Shown here piece after piece: positions 8,250 to 16,987 of a DNA stretch of 58,785 bases; the first letter of the stretch is position 1; every line of letters starts with the position of its first letter. The position numbers were made by a program, and so were the translations under genes. The DNA is from JALZVT01 sp964519335 (GTDB lineage: Bacteria > Pseudomonadota > Gammaproteobacteria > Pseudomonadales > Azotimanducaceae): the NCBI GenBank assembly GCA_964519335.1, contig CAZFIA010000008.1, positions 1-58,785 of the forward strand, given 5' to 3'. The notes beneath the pieces are model-generated. The model was not told the origin of the DNA. It did not search any database and was given only the letters and a program-made list of their open reading frames with translations.

Positions 8250-8699
8250 ATGAGCCCCGCCAATCAATTTGCAGCGATCGAGCAACTGATTCCGCACCAG
8301 CCACCCATGCGATTGATCGACAAGATTGTGAGCGCGAGCGAAATCAGTTTAAAGGCAACCGCAACCCTGAAGACCGGTTGTCCATTTTGGACACCTCAAG
8401 GCGTACCCGCGTGCATCGGCCTTGAATACCTCGGTCAGGCCGCTGCTGCGTTCTTTTCTGTTCTGGCACAAACCAGCAATAACAAAGAGGACCCTCGTCC
8501 TGGCATGTTTATCGCCAGCCGCAGTTACGAGGCCGCAACAGGCTTCTTCCCTGCAGACTGCACACTGCTGATCGAAGTTACCCCGCAGAACAAGGTGCAG
8601 AGTTCAGGGCTTGTAAAATTCTCGGGGACGCTGAACGATTTTCAATCATCCCAGTCCTTTGCGAAGGGCGATATTTCTGTGTACCTTCCGCCGCCATGA
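8250..8699 (+). CDS. FabA-like 3-hydroxyacyl-ACP dehydratase (ApeP-like)
   Basis: A 149-residue hot-dog dehydratase. It keeps an active-site-like His in LIPHQPPMRLID and the acidic residue in CIGLEYLGQAAAAF, an arrangement seen in ApeP-type dehydratases, and lacks the GHFPGHP loop of FabZ. It begins directly after the thioesterase stop (TAG then ATG) and its own stop overlaps the ketoreductase start (ATGA). With the other dehydratase at 6426 it gives the two hot-dog subunits normal for aryl polyene clusters, where they can act as a heteromer. It should catalyse the dehydration that creates each conjugated double bond. Confidence 0.85.
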   Translation: MSPANQFAAIEQLIPHQPPMRLIDKIVSASEISLKATATLKTGCPFWTPQGVPACIGLEYLGQAAAAFFSVLAQTSNNKEDPRPGMFIASRSYEAATGFFPADCTLLIEVTPQNKVQSSGLVKFSGTLNDFQSSQSFAKGDISVYLPPP

Positions 8700-9424
8700 C
8701 CCAGAGCATATTAGTTACTGGCGCCAGTCGCGGCATCGGCCGCGGCATCGCGCTACGTCTCGGCGAAGAAGGTTTTGATGTTGTCGTGCACTATCACAGC
8801 AATCAAGGTCTGGCCAAACAGTGCGTCGATGAAATAGAACGCGCCGGAGGCCGTGCGCGCTTGGTTGGTTTCGATATAAGCGATCGCGACGCGGCAGCAA
8901 CTCAGCTCTCAGATGACATGACAAAGAACGGAGCTTACTACGGCATCGTGTTAAACGCGGGTATTAGCCAGGATCAAGCACTCCCCATGATGGAGGGCGA
9001 CGCCTGGGACAGCGTTCTACGAACCAACCTCGATAGCTTCTATAACGTCATCAAACCTTGCATCATGCCCATGGTGCAGCGCCGCAAGCCGGGACGAATC
9101 GTGGTGATGACGTCGGTTTCAGGCCAGATCGGTAACCGCGGCCAAACCAACTACGCCGCGTCAAAAGCAGGCCTCATAGGTGCCGCTAAATCGCTGGCGT
9201 TGGAGATGGCGAAACGCAAGATCACGGTAAACTGCGTGTCTCCCGGTTTGATAGACACGGACATGGCAGAAACAGCACCCACCGAGTTCATTAAGAACGC
9301 CATTCCATTGCGCCGCCTGGGCGAGGTAGACGAAGTCGCTGGATTGGTTGCCTTTTTGTGCTCTGAACAATCGAGCTACATCACGCGCCAGGTGATTGGC
9401 GTCGATGGCGGGTTGGCGGGCTAG
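8696..9424 (+). CDS. FabG-like 3-ketoacyl-ACP reductase (ApeQ-like)
   Basis: A 242-residue short-chain dehydrogenase of the FabG type. The NADPH-binding GASRGIGRG is at the N terminus, NAG near the middle, and the Ser-Tyr-Lys active site is seen as TSVSGQ and YAASK. The C-terminal GVDGGLAG is typical of FabG. The ATG overlaps the dehydratase stop. It should reduce the 3-keto group made by the ketosynthases before dehydration. It is the last gene before an assembly gap; the ketosynthase beyond the gap is on the same strand and probably in the same operon. Confidence 0.92.
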   Translation: MTQSILVTGASRGIGRGIALRLGEEGFDVVVHYHSNQGLAKQCVDEIERAGGRARLVGFDISDRDAAATQLSDDMTKNGAYYGIVLNAGISQDQALPMMEGDAWDSVLRTNLDSFYNVIKPCIMPMVQRRKPGRIVVMTSVSGQIGNRGQTNYAASKAGLIGAAKSLALEMAKRKITVNCVSPGLIDTDMAETAPTEFIKNAIPLRRLGEVDEVAGLVAFLCSEQSSYITRQVIGVDGGLAG

Positions 9425-9430
9425 TACAAA

Positions 9431-9530
9431 NNNNNNNNNNNNNNNNNNNNNNNNNNNNNNNNNNNNNNNNNNNNNNNNNNNNNNNNNNNNNNNNNNNNNN
9501 NNNNNNNNNNNNNNNNNNNNNNNNNNNNNN
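9431..9530. other. assembly gap (100 N)
   Basis: A run of exactly 100 N, the usual placeholder for a scaffold gap of unknown length. It hides the start codon of the downstream ketosynthase, whose frame is open to the gap edge. Whether a further short gene is missing cannot be said. Confidence 0.98.
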
Positions 9531-9532
9531 CG

Positions 9533-10774
9533 AACAACACGCAAGCGAACAAAAGAAGGGTAGTGATTACAGGTATAGGCGGCATCACGCCGCTCGGGCA
9601 CGACTGGTCAACCATAAGTCGAGCCTTCAAGAGTGACACCTGCGCCATTACAACAATGCCCGATTGGCAACGTATCGAAGGTCTAATCTGCCATATGGCA
9701 GCACCTTGCGAGTTCAGCCCACCCTCTCACTATCGTCGCCGCACCTTGCGTAGCATGGGCCGGGTTGCCCAACTCGCAGTTCGCTCAAGCGAACTCGCAC
9801 TCGCCGAGGCGGGTTACAAGAAAGGCGATAACTGGCTATCGAGCGGTCAGGTAGGCGTTGCCTATGGTTCGGCTCAAGGCAGCGTTGAAGGTATGCAGGA
9901 ATTTTTTGGCCTGCTCAACGACCACACTACCGAAGAGCTCAAATCCACCAGCTACATTCGCGCCATGACGCACACGGCACCGGTGAATATCGGCGTGTAC
10001 TTTGGCTTAACCGGTCGAGTGCTCACCACAACCACGGCCTGCACGGCAGCAAGCCAGGCGATAGGCTTCGCCTGCGAGGCGATTCAGAACGGCCAGCAAA
10101 CCATGATGCTCGCCGGTGGCGCCGATGAACTGACGGCAATTCACTCTGCAGTTTTCGATTCGCTACTCGCTACCAGCAAAAGCAATGAATCCCCCAGCAC
10201 GGCTTCGCGTCCTTTTGACAAAGGTCGTGATGGGCTGGTGCTTGGCGAAGGCGCCTGCACTTTTGTCTTGGAGGAGTTCGAACACGCGCGCGCCCGCGAC
10301 GCCACTATCCTGGGTGAGGTGGCGGGTTTTGCGACTAACGCAGACGGGGCACACATCACCCGGCCCCAGGCCCAAACCCAAACCCAGTGCATCGACATGG
10401 CGCTCGCCAACGCAGGGCTCAACGCCTCAGACATAGGCTTTGTCAGCGCCCACGCAACCGCTACCGAATACGGCGACGCAGCCGAAGCAGAAGCACTAAA
10501 ACACGCGGGCATGAGCAACACGCCCGTGGCCTCGCTAAAAGGCCATATTGGCCACACATTGGGCGCCTGCGGATCAATAGAAGCCTGGGCTGCATTGATG
10601 ATGATGAACGAGGGTTGGTTTGCACCAACACTCAATCTATCTGAACCCAACTGCGGCGAGCTCGACTACGTAATGGCGGACGGCCGCAACATCGATACCA
10701 ACTACGTGATGAGTAACAACTTCGCTTTTGGCGGCATCAACACGTCACTCATTCTTAAACGCTGGCGCGAATAG
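9533..10774 (+). CDS. beta-ketoacyl-ACP synthase, start hidden in gap (ApeR-like)
   Basis: A FabF-like ketosynthase whose frame runs back into the N gap. The usual N-terminal pattern KRRVVITGIGG begins a few codons before the in-frame GTG at 9563, so that GTG is not the true start and only a few residues are probably missing. The catalytic set is complete: Cys in TTTACTAASQ, His in SAHATATEYGD and His in KGHIGHTLGACG. It is the last gene of the plus-strand biosynthetic operon and overlaps the end of the convergent P450 gene by 20 nt. With the ketosynthase at 3375-4583 it gives the two active ketosynthases normal for aryl polyene clusters. Confidence 0.9.
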   Translation, partial: NNTQANKRRVVITGIGGITPLGHDWSTISRAFKSDTCAITTMPDWQRIEGLICHMAAPCEFSPPSHYRRRTLRSMGRVAQLAVRSSELALAEAGYKKGDNWLSSGQVGVAYGSAQGSVEGMQEFFGLLNDHTTEELKSTSYIRAMTHTAPVNIGVYFGLTGRVLTTTTACTAASQAIGFACEAIQNGQQTMMLAGGADELTAIHSAVFDSLLATSKSNESPSTASRPFDKGRDGLVLGEGACTFVLEEFEHARARDATILGEVAGFATNADGAHITRPQAQTQTQCIDMALANAGLNASDIGFVSAHATATEYGDAAEAEALKHAGMSNTPVASLKGHIGHTLGACGSIEAWAALMMMNEGWFAPTLNLSEPNCGELDYVMADGRNIDTNYVMSNNFAFGGINTSLILKRWRE

Positions 10775-11996
10775 GCAGTCGAGCAGGGCCACGCGCGCTC
10801 AATCCGGGTTTGTATTCGGGCTCACCAGCCGCGTGAATCTCTTTTGTGGATGCGAGCAAGCAGCTAAACAGAATATCCATCGACAGCCTGGCCAGATGAT
10901 TGCCAAGACAAAAATGCGCGCCACCACCAAACGCCAGGTGTCGATTAGGAAAGCGACTAACATCAAACCGATCGGCATTCTCAAACGCCTTTGAGTCTCG
11001 GTTGGCCGAACCATAGAGTAGTCCAAAGCGCGTGCCTTGCCTGAATTTCACGCCACCAACCTCAACATCCTGGGCTGCGTAGCGGTGAAAGAATGGCAAC
11101 GGCGAGTCAAACCGAAAAATCTCGGGCAGCGCCGTTTTCATAAGCGCAGGGTTTGCACGCAACGACATCTGTTCATCCAGAAACTCAACGAGCGCCCGCA
11201 TGCCACTCCCCATAACATCAAGCGTCGAACCGTGCCCTGCCATCACGATGAGCATACAGGTTGAATACAGCTCGTCGTGGGTGACTAGTCCCGCCGCCTC
11301 AACGGCAACAAGCTTGGTCAGCAGATCTTCCGGCCGCCTGTGTTCTGCAAGGCTGCGCCTGTGTTCTACAAGAGCTAGCAAATACTCATAGAAGGTCTGA
11401 GTGGTTGATTCCGCCAGCTGTTTCCGCGCCTCGCTTCGATCCGGATCAAAATACTGCACTATCTGCTCAGACCACTGACGAATCTGTTCGCAATCGGCAG
11501 GCGGCACGCCCATCAAAGTGCCAATAGCATAGCCAGGGACCTTTGCCGCCAGATCAGAAACAAAGTCAAACGAACCACTGCCAATCGCTTCTTTCACCCA
11601 ACCTTCGATTTGCGGCTCGAGCGCTGCCCGCATACGCGCAATCGGAGCCGGACCAAAAAACTGAAAGACCTGTTGGCGCAATCTATCGTGCACCTCGCCA
11701 TCGCTGTCGAGCATGCTGAATTGAACAAAGCGTGAGTGGAACGGCATGTCGTGCCAGTTATCCCGACGCTTCTGCTCGGCAATCTGCGTAGCAGAACAGA
11801 ATGCATCAAGTGTTCTAACCAGCCGCCGGTCCTTAACCAACGCACTTACGTCATCGAATCGGGCAACAAGATAAGTATCAAACGGCTCATAGTAGGTAAG
11901 CCCCGGCGTTGACCGAAGCGCGGCATATGCTGGGTAGGGATCACGAGCAAAGGCTTTGCTACTGGGATCAAACGCGGGGTTCGAGACGGAGCTCAA
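10755..11996 (-). CDS. cytochrome P450
   Basis: A soluble bacterial-type P450 of 413 residues. The heme-binding loop FGGGAHFCLG places the proximal thiolate at Cys363. The I-helix AGHGSTLD and the ExxR of the K helix (PEIFRFDSP) are present. The start is TTG 11996 with AAGG just upstream, 15 nt after the stop of the halogenase-like gene, so the two genes form one minus-strand operon. No ferredoxin or reductase gene is adjacent. Being next to a polyene cluster, it may hydroxylate or epoxidise the pigment or its aryl head, but the substrate is a guess. Confidence 0.88.
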   Translation of the reverse strand: MSSVSNPAFDPSSKAFARDPYPAYAALRSTPGLTYYEPFDTYLVARFDDVSALVKDRRLVRTLDAFCSATQIAEQKRRDNWHDMPFHSRFVQFSMLDSDGEVHDRLRQQVFQFFGPAPIARMRAALEPQIEGWVKEAIGSGSFDFVSDLAAKVPGYAIGTLMGVPPADCEQIRQWSEQIVQYFDPDRSEARKQLAESTTQTFYEYLLALVEHRRSLAEHRRPEDLLTKLVAVEAAGLVTHDELYSTCMLIVMAGHGSTLDVMGSGMRALVEFLDEQMSLRANPALMKTALPEIFRFDSPLPFFHRYAAQDVEVGGVKFRQGTRFGLLYGSANRDSKAFENADRFDVSRFPNRHLAFGGGAHFCLGNHLARLSMDILFSCLLASTKEIHAAGEPEYKPGLSARGPARLPIRASV

Positions 11997-12011
11997 AAAC
12001 CTTGCGCGCCG

Positions 12012-13427
12012 CTAACTCATGATCTGCTCGTCTTGAAAGACGAGCTTCGCGTTCTTGCGGCGGCGTTGCCAGGCCTTGAAGGTTTCTGGCAGTCGCAGTA
12101 CACGATTTAGCTGGTAGATCCCGCGAAACGCGAGCAGTCGTTTACGAATAGCGCTCGAGCCGTCGCCGTTACCGGCGAGCATAGAGATCACCGATTGCTC
12201 GATTTGCCAATCGTTACGCGGGTTGCGAAACAAATCGCGCATGGTGGGTGTGGTGAATCGGTAGATAAACCAGGTGAAGGATGAGATCTTTCGATTCACC
12301 TGCGACTGATAGGTTCTGGCTGCACCACGATAAGCGCCACGGTTACCAGATAGCGCAGCCTTAACAACCGGCAACGCGCGTTCTGCAGAACTCATCGCCA
12401 GATAGACACCGCTGGAAAATACAGGGTCTACAAAGGCGTAGGCATCGCCGACCAGCAGATAGCCGTCGCCCCATAGTCGATCGGATCTGTAGGAATAGTT
12501 ACCTGTGGCTCTAACCGGCTCAACGGCAACCGCATCTTTCATCCGCAAGCCTGCCGCCTTGGAGCGCGCCAGCGTTTGTCGCAGGAAGGTTTCGGTGTCG
12601 CTATCACGCAATTTCAAATAGTCAGGCCAACACACTGCACCCACGCTCATGCGACCATCTTTCAGAGGGATCATCCAGATCCAACCCTGATCAAACCAGT
12701 AAATACTGATGTTGCCCGCATCAATGCCATCGCGATAAGGGACACCGGTGAAATGCCCAAAGATGGCCGCGCTCGCATGCTTGCCGTTCTTTTTTCGCCA
12801 ATGATTCTTGCGCGCCATAAAGCCATCGCGGCCGGATGCGTCGACCACAAAGCGAGTCGGCACCCGCCGCACCTCTCCTTCACTGTTGCTACAAACTACA
12901 TGCAACAAGCCGTTTTGATCACGTTCTTCGACCGACTTGACAGTGCAGCCTTCGAATCCGCTTACGCCTTTGTCGCGAGCATTGTTGAACAACAGCTCAT
13001 CGAACTCAGAACGGGTAATTTCCCAGGCATGCTCGGGCGAATCACCTAGCGCCCGATCGAACCGAAAGGTTTGCAACAGACTGCTTTCACCGTCGATCTC
13101 GCACGTAAAATCGGCGCCGGCCTTTCTTACGCCTATGCGACGAACTTCATCAGCCACGCCAAGGCGTTCGAGTATCGGTAAATTATTCGGTAACAAGGAT
13201 TCGCCGACATGGAATCGAGGATGTTGAGCCTTTTCGAGCTGCACAACACTTACACCCTCAGTTGCAAGCATAGTGGCAATGGTGGAACCACCAGGTCCAC
13301 CGCCTATAACCACCACGTCTACCTGGGAACTATCAGGCAACGGCAGCGACGCCTTGTTGCCCAAACAGTTAGCGTTGGCTTTTTTCGCCCGATCTCTTTC
13401 CGCTACTTCTGCGGCCAGTGCACTCAT
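12012..13427 (-). CDS. flavin-dependent halogenase-like oxidoreductase, second copy
   Basis: A 471-residue flavoprotein with GGGPGG (residues 42-47) for FAD, HVGES (73-77), and WIWMIP (249-254), which fits the WxWxIP halogenase signature. Lys102 in RKAGADF matches the usual position and context of the catalytic Lys. It is only distantly similar to the flavoenzyme at 931-2487, so it is not a recent duplicate. It is followed by a P450 gene 15 nt downstream, suggesting two oxidative tailoring steps made together. A pair of 18-bp tandem repeats lies immediately upstream of the ATG. Family assignment is good; whether it halogenates, and with which halide, is open. Confidence 0.8.
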   Translation of the reverse strand: MSALAAEVAERDRAKKANANCLGNKASLPLPDSSQVDVVVIGGGPGGSTIATMLATEGVSVVQLEKAQHPRFHVGESLLPNNLPILERLGVADEVRRIGVRKAGADFTCEIDGESSLLQTFRFDRALGDSPEHAWEITRSEFDELLFNNARDKGVSGFEGCTVKSVEERDQNGLLHVVCSNSEGEVRRVPTRFVVDASGRDGFMARKNHWRKKNGKHASAAIFGHFTGVPYRDGIDAGNISIYWFDQGWIWMIPLKDGRMSVGAVCWPDYLKLRDSDTETFLRQTLARSKAAGLRMKDAVAVEPVRATGNYSYRSDRLWGDGYLLVGDAYAFVDPVFSSGVYLAMSSAERALPVVKAALSGNRGAYRGAARTYQSQVNRKISSFTWFIYRFTTPTMRDLFRNPRNDWQIEQSVISMLAGNGDGSSAIRKRLLAFRGIYQLNRVLRLPETFKAWQRRRKNAKLVFQDEQIMS

Positions 13428-13431
13428 TACG

Positions 13432-13467
13432 TGTTGCTCTTTTACTACTTGTTACTCTTTTACTACG
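13432..13467. repeat. two 18-bp tandem repeats upstream of the halogenase-P450 operon
   Basis: Two adjacent 18-bp units at 13432-13449 and 13450-13467 share the core CTCTTTTACTAC and differ at two bases. They begin 5 bp upstream of the halogenase ATG, so they lie in the leader or promoter of that minus-strand operon. On the minus strand each unit reads GTAGTAAAAGAG; the nearest copy may also provide a weak ribosome-binding site. They could be a tandem operator. Confidence 0.7.
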
Positions 13468-13672
13468 TATTAAACGCCTATTCACCTTCGGAGTTTAGTG
13501 CGTTCAGTGTTGAAGTCCGAAACTTAAATCGGTCGGGTCTCTAACAGGAGTTTACACAAATTGACTCAATCAATGCGCCGCAAGCCCCCTAACTTCGGTA
13601 CGTACAGACGACCTACAATTCAAAAAGAAAAAATACTTGCCGAGTTGTAAGCCTCCGAATAGCCTCAATGTT

Positions 13673-14506
13673 ATGAAAGCATTAACAAAGACTCTGCGCG
13701 GCGCGAGCGCCAGCACACTTAACACTGTACCAAACTCTCTCTTGAAGAGATCTTCACTACTCGCCATAACCCTGGTGACGGCATTAGTGGCAATCCCTGC
13801 ATCAGCGAGCTCCGTAAAAATAACCGACTTGATTGGCCACCCGGTTGAAACCGATGGCGGTGACAAGTTGGGCAACATCGAAGATTTTTCTATAGATCCC
13901 AAAACTGGCAGCCTGGAATTTGTAGTGATCTCAATCGGCAGCTTTTTGGTAGAGAACAGCCTTATTGCTGTTGAGCCACGAGCCTTGTCGCAGGTGGCAA
14001 ATGGCGATCCGGTGATTCTGCGGATGGAAGATCTGGAAGTGGCTCACCGCTTTAACGCAGACAACTGGCCCGACAGTGCGGATGTACGTAGCGCTTCTGA
14101 AAGTGACTCAGAAGGAAATGACACCGAGGATGGAAGCAGCTCAGAGAGCTCCACCGCGTTATCAACATCGGGCACCGCCACCATTACGGCCGGCAGCAAA
14201 AAAGCGACCTACGAAAACGGCAAACGCGAACTAGTTAACGGCCCTATGCGAAGAGCCAGCCGAACCAGTTCTGCAAAACCGGCAACTGCCCCAAGGACTG
14301 ATCGCGTCGTACCCAACTTCAAGAACCTGGATCGCAATAAAGACGGTCGACTCAGCCGCTCAGAAATCGGTGCAGAACTAAATCAGCGGTCTGGATTTAA
14401 AGACCTCGACGCTGATGCCAACGGCGCTATCGATGACTTCGAATACGAAGCCTATCAACAGCGCGAGGCAAGCCGAATCCATCGTCGTTGGGTCGGTAAC
14501 CGCTAG
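13673..14506 (+). CDS. exported PRC-barrel protein with C-terminal EF-hands
   Basis: A 277-residue protein with a long, basic Sec-type signal peptide ending around PASASS, so probably periplasmic or secreted. It then has one PRC-barrel domain (about residues 46-105), an acidic Ser/Glu-rich linker, a basic stretch and two EF-hand calcium loops, DRNKDGRLSRSE and DADANGAIDDFE, near the C terminus. I chose ATG 13673; a TTG at 13637 would add 12 residues ahead of the signal. It stands alone between the halogenase operon and a convergent acyl-CoA dehydrogenase. PRC-barrels plus EF-hands suggest calcium-dependent assembly or signalling, but no function is established. Confidence 0.7.
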   Translation: MKALTKTLRGASASTLNTVPNSLLKRSSLLAITLVTALVAIPASASSVKITDLIGHPVETDGGDKLGNIEDFSIDPKTGSLEFVVISIGSFLVENSLIAVEPRALSQVANGDPVILRMEDLEVAHRFNADNWPDSADVRSASESDSEGNDTEDGSSSESSTALSTSGTATITAGSKKATYENGKRELVNGPMRRASRTSSAKPATAPRTDRVVPNFKNLDRNKDGRLSRSEIGAELNQRSGFKDLDADANGAIDDFEYEAYQQREASRIHRRWVGNR

Positions 14507-14518
14507 AGTCAGTTACCG
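14494..14518. terminator. hairpin spanning two convergent stop codons
   Basis: CGGTAAC (14494-14500) and GTTACCG (14512-14518) form a perfect 7-bp stem around an 11-nt loop that contains both convergent stop codons. There is no T-run on either side, so it is at best a weak or factor-aided bidirectional terminator. Confidence 0.3.
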
Positions 14519-15723
14519 GTAGGCACCTCGTTAAACGGGATGCCTTTATCGGCTCGCGGTTCCTGCGGCAACCCCAATACTCGCTCGGCGATGATGTTGG
14601 CCATGATTTCGTCGGTTCCCCCAGCGATGCGCAAGCCAGGAATCGCCATATAGGTATCCTGAAACAACGAGCCGAACTTCTTGTCGAACTCGGCATCGCG
14701 AACGATGCCCTGCTGTTCCAGCAAATCGATCGCGTAAGAGGCCATGTCCTGAGCCTTGCGCGCCCCTACAAGCTTGCCAATCGAATTCTCTGGTCCAGGA
14801 GTTTCACCCCGCGAGATCGCTGACAGCGTGCGAAATGAGGTGTACTTAAGCCCCGCCTCTTCCACATACCAGCTGGCAAGCTTGGCCCGAACCGCCGAAT
14901 CTTCGATAGCCGGCCGCTCCCCAATATTCACGTTCTGCGCCAGATCTTTCAGCGTATTAAATTTCACGCCACCGCCCCCAGAGCCGATGCTCGCCCGCTC
15001 GTTCATGAGCGTAGTGAGCGACACCTTCCAGCCGTCGCCCACATTACCCATGCGCTGGCTATCGGGAATCCGCACGTCAGTGAAATACACTTCGTTGAAA
15101 TTCGAATCGCCAGAGATTTGTCGAATAGGCTTGATCTCAATGCCTGGTGATTTCATGTCGAGGTAGAAATAGGTCAGTCCCGCGTGCTTCGGAACCGTTG
15201 GATCAGTGCGCACCACCAGAATGCCCCAGTCAGAATAGTGCGCCCCGGAGGTCCAGATTTTCTGGCCATTGATCACCCAGTCGTCACCGTCCTTTTCAGC
15301 CTTGGTTCGCAATGCCGCCAGGTCTGAGCCACCTGCCGGTTCGCTGAAGAGTTGGCACCAGATGTCTTCACCGCTGGCGAGTTTGGGGATGAATCGCTTC
15401 TGTGCCTCCTTGTCCGCCCAGGCCATGAGCGTGGGCGCGGCCATGCCCTGACCAATGCTGAACACGCCCGTTTCAGGCAGATCGAGCTTGGCTTCTTCCT
15501 GAGAAAAAATAACGTTCTCGATGGCGCTCGCTTCGCGGCCGCCAAATTCTTTAGGCCAGCGGATGCAGGCCCAGCCCGCGTCTGCCTTGCGCTTCTGCCA
15601 CAGCTTGGCCGCGTCCATGCCAGTTAAGCCCTTTAGCTCGGAGGCCTTGGGTGCGTTGGCTGTGAGCCAGCTCCGTGCTTCTTCTCGGAACGCCGTCTCT
15701 TCTTTAGTTTCTTCGAAATCCAT
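14509..15723 (-). CDS. acyl-CoA dehydrogenase
   Basis: A 404-residue acyl-CoA dehydrogenase, a cytoplasmic FAD enzyme that makes the 2,3-double bond in acyl-CoA. Diagnostic segments are CQLFSEPAGGSDLA in the flavin/substrate domain and GGTDEIMANIIAERVLGLP near the C terminus. I chose ATG 15723 (MDFEETKEE), preceded by a GAGAG ribosome-binding site; a further 18 open codons upstream look spurious. It lies 74 nt downstream of another acyl-CoA dehydrogenase on the same strand. Such pairs can act as heteromers on branched, aromatic or steroid-like acyl-CoAs. The substrate cannot be read from sequence. Confidence 0.9.
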   Translation of the reverse strand: MDFEETKEETAFREEARSWLTANAPKASELKGLTGMDAAKLWQKRKADAGWACIRWPKEFGGREASAIENVIFSQEEAKLDLPETGVFSIGQGMAAPTLMAWADKEAQKRFIPKLASGEDIWCQLFSEPAGGSDLAALRTKAEKDGDDWVINGQKIWTSGAHYSDWGILVVRTDPTVPKHAGLTYFYLDMKSPGIEIKPIRQISGDSNFNEVYFTDVRIPDSQRMGNVGDGWKVSLTTLMNERASIGSGGGGVKFNTLKDLAQNVNIGERPAIEDSAVRAKLASWYVEEAGLKYTSFRTLSAISRGETPGPENSIGKLVGARKAQDMASYAIDLLEQQGIVRDAEFDKKFGSLFQDTYMAIPGLRIAGGTDEIMANIIAERVLGLPQEPRADKGIPFNEVPTGN

Positions 15724-15797
15724 CGTGTAACTCTCTGTAATATCTGTATTTTTTAAACTAGAAAATGCGTTAGACAACTAACCTTGTCGCCTGATGA

Positions 15798-16916
15798 CTA
15801 GGCCGCATTGCTCTGTTCGGCCGCCTGCAAGAGTTTCTCTTGCCACACATTTTCGCTGCCAATCGCCACCGCCAGGAGCTTCGAACGCCGATAGTAAAAC
15901 TGGCAATCGAACTCCCAGGTGTAGCCCATACCGCCGTGGGTCTGAATATTTTCCTTGGACGAAAAGTAGTAGGCCTGGGTGCTCCCCACCCGGGCAGTCG
16001 CCGCCGCCAATGGCAGCTCTGCAGCGTCTGTGGCCAGCGCCCAGGCGCCAAAGTAAGCGTTGGATCTGGCCAGTGTGTTCTTCACATACATGTCGGCCAG
16101 CTTGTGCTTGATGGCCTGATAAGAGGCGATGGCGCGACCAAAAGCGAAGCGTCCCAGCGCATAATTTTTTGCCATCTCAAGGCACGCTTCAGAGCCGCCA
16201 AGCTGCTCCCAGGCGAACAAGACGGCGGCACGATCGAACAGCTTTTCGAGTTGCGTCCAACCCTGGCCTTCGCCACCCAAAAGCTCAGCCGCTGCGCCGT
16301 CGAAAGTGACGTTCGCGTGAGGGCGAGTAGGATCGAGTGTCTTGACCGGCTCACAGCTCACACCCGCATCACTCATATCCACCAGATAGAGCGATGCGCC
16401 ATCGCCGCTGCCACTGTGCGCCGCCACAACCATAAGCTGCGCGATCTGCGCATCGGCAACCACGGTCTTGGTACCACTAAGCTTGCCGTTCGCAACTTTC
16501 GTAGTCAGCGAGCTGGCCGTGGTCTGGCCTGCGCCCTCTGCATAAGCAAGGCTACCAATCACCTCGCCCGCGGCCAGTTTGGGCAACCACTGCTCTTTTT
16601 GCGCCTGCGACCCAGCACCAAGAATGGCCTCGGTGGCCAGATAGACCGAAGAGGAGAATGGCACTGGAGCCGCAGAGCGACCGAGCTCCTCAGCAATAAC
16701 AACAAGTTCGAGGTGCGAAAGACCCAACCCGCCAAATTCTTCGGGAATCGCGGTGGCCGTCCACCCCATCTCCACGATCTTCTGCCACAGCCCTTGCGCC
16801 CAGGGCTCTTCGCCATCGAGTACTTTTCGGACCACCTCCGGTGGGCAGTTATCCGTTAAGAATCCGCGCGCCTGATCCCGCAGCAGATTTTGTTCGTCTG
16901 AAAATTCAAAATTCAT
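15798..16916 (-). CDS. acyl-CoA dehydrogenase (second of pair)
   Basis: A 372-residue acyl-CoA dehydrogenase with N-terminal helical, central beta and C-terminal helical domains. The C-terminal IQTHGGMGYTWEFDCQFYYR fits the HGGxGYTxE signature of acyl-CoA dehydrogenases active on CoA thioesters. I chose ATG 16916, preceded by a strong GGGAGGG site; the open frame upstream to 16994 has no such signal. It lacks the more usual SEP-G-GSD loop of its neighbour (its equivalent is AYAEGAGQTTAS), as is common for the less typical partner in heteromeric pairs. It is probably co-transcribed with the gene at 14509-15723. Confidence 0.9.
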   Translation of the reverse strand: MNFEFSDEQNLLRDQARGFLTDNCPPEVVRKVLDGEEPWAQGLWQKIVEMGWTATAIPEEFGGLGLSHLELVVIAEELGRSAAPVPFSSSVYLATEAILGAGSQAQKEQWLPKLAAGEVIGSLAYAEGAGQTTASSLTTKVANGKLSGTKTVVADAQIAQLMVVAAHSGSGDGASLYLVDMSDAGVSCEPVKTLDPTRPHANVTFDGAAAELLGGEGQGWTQLEKLFDRAAVLFAWEQLGGSEACLEMAKNYALGRFAFGRAIASYQAIKHKLADMYVKNTLARSNAYFGAWALATDAAELPLAAATARVGSTQAYYFSSKENIQTHGGMGYTWEFDCQFYYRRSKLLAVAIGSENVWQEKLLQAAEQSNAA

Positions 16917-16987
16917 GAGCCCTCCCCGGCTAACTGGTATTTTGTACCCAAATCTTGCACAAATCGCCGATCGAAGCGAGGCCTGAC

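Noticed and set aside
15840..16859. 339-codon open frame on the plus strand
   Set aside because: It is fully antisense to a clear acyl-CoA dehydrogenase, has no recognisable domain and lacks a ribosome-binding site; long antisense frames are common at this GC content.
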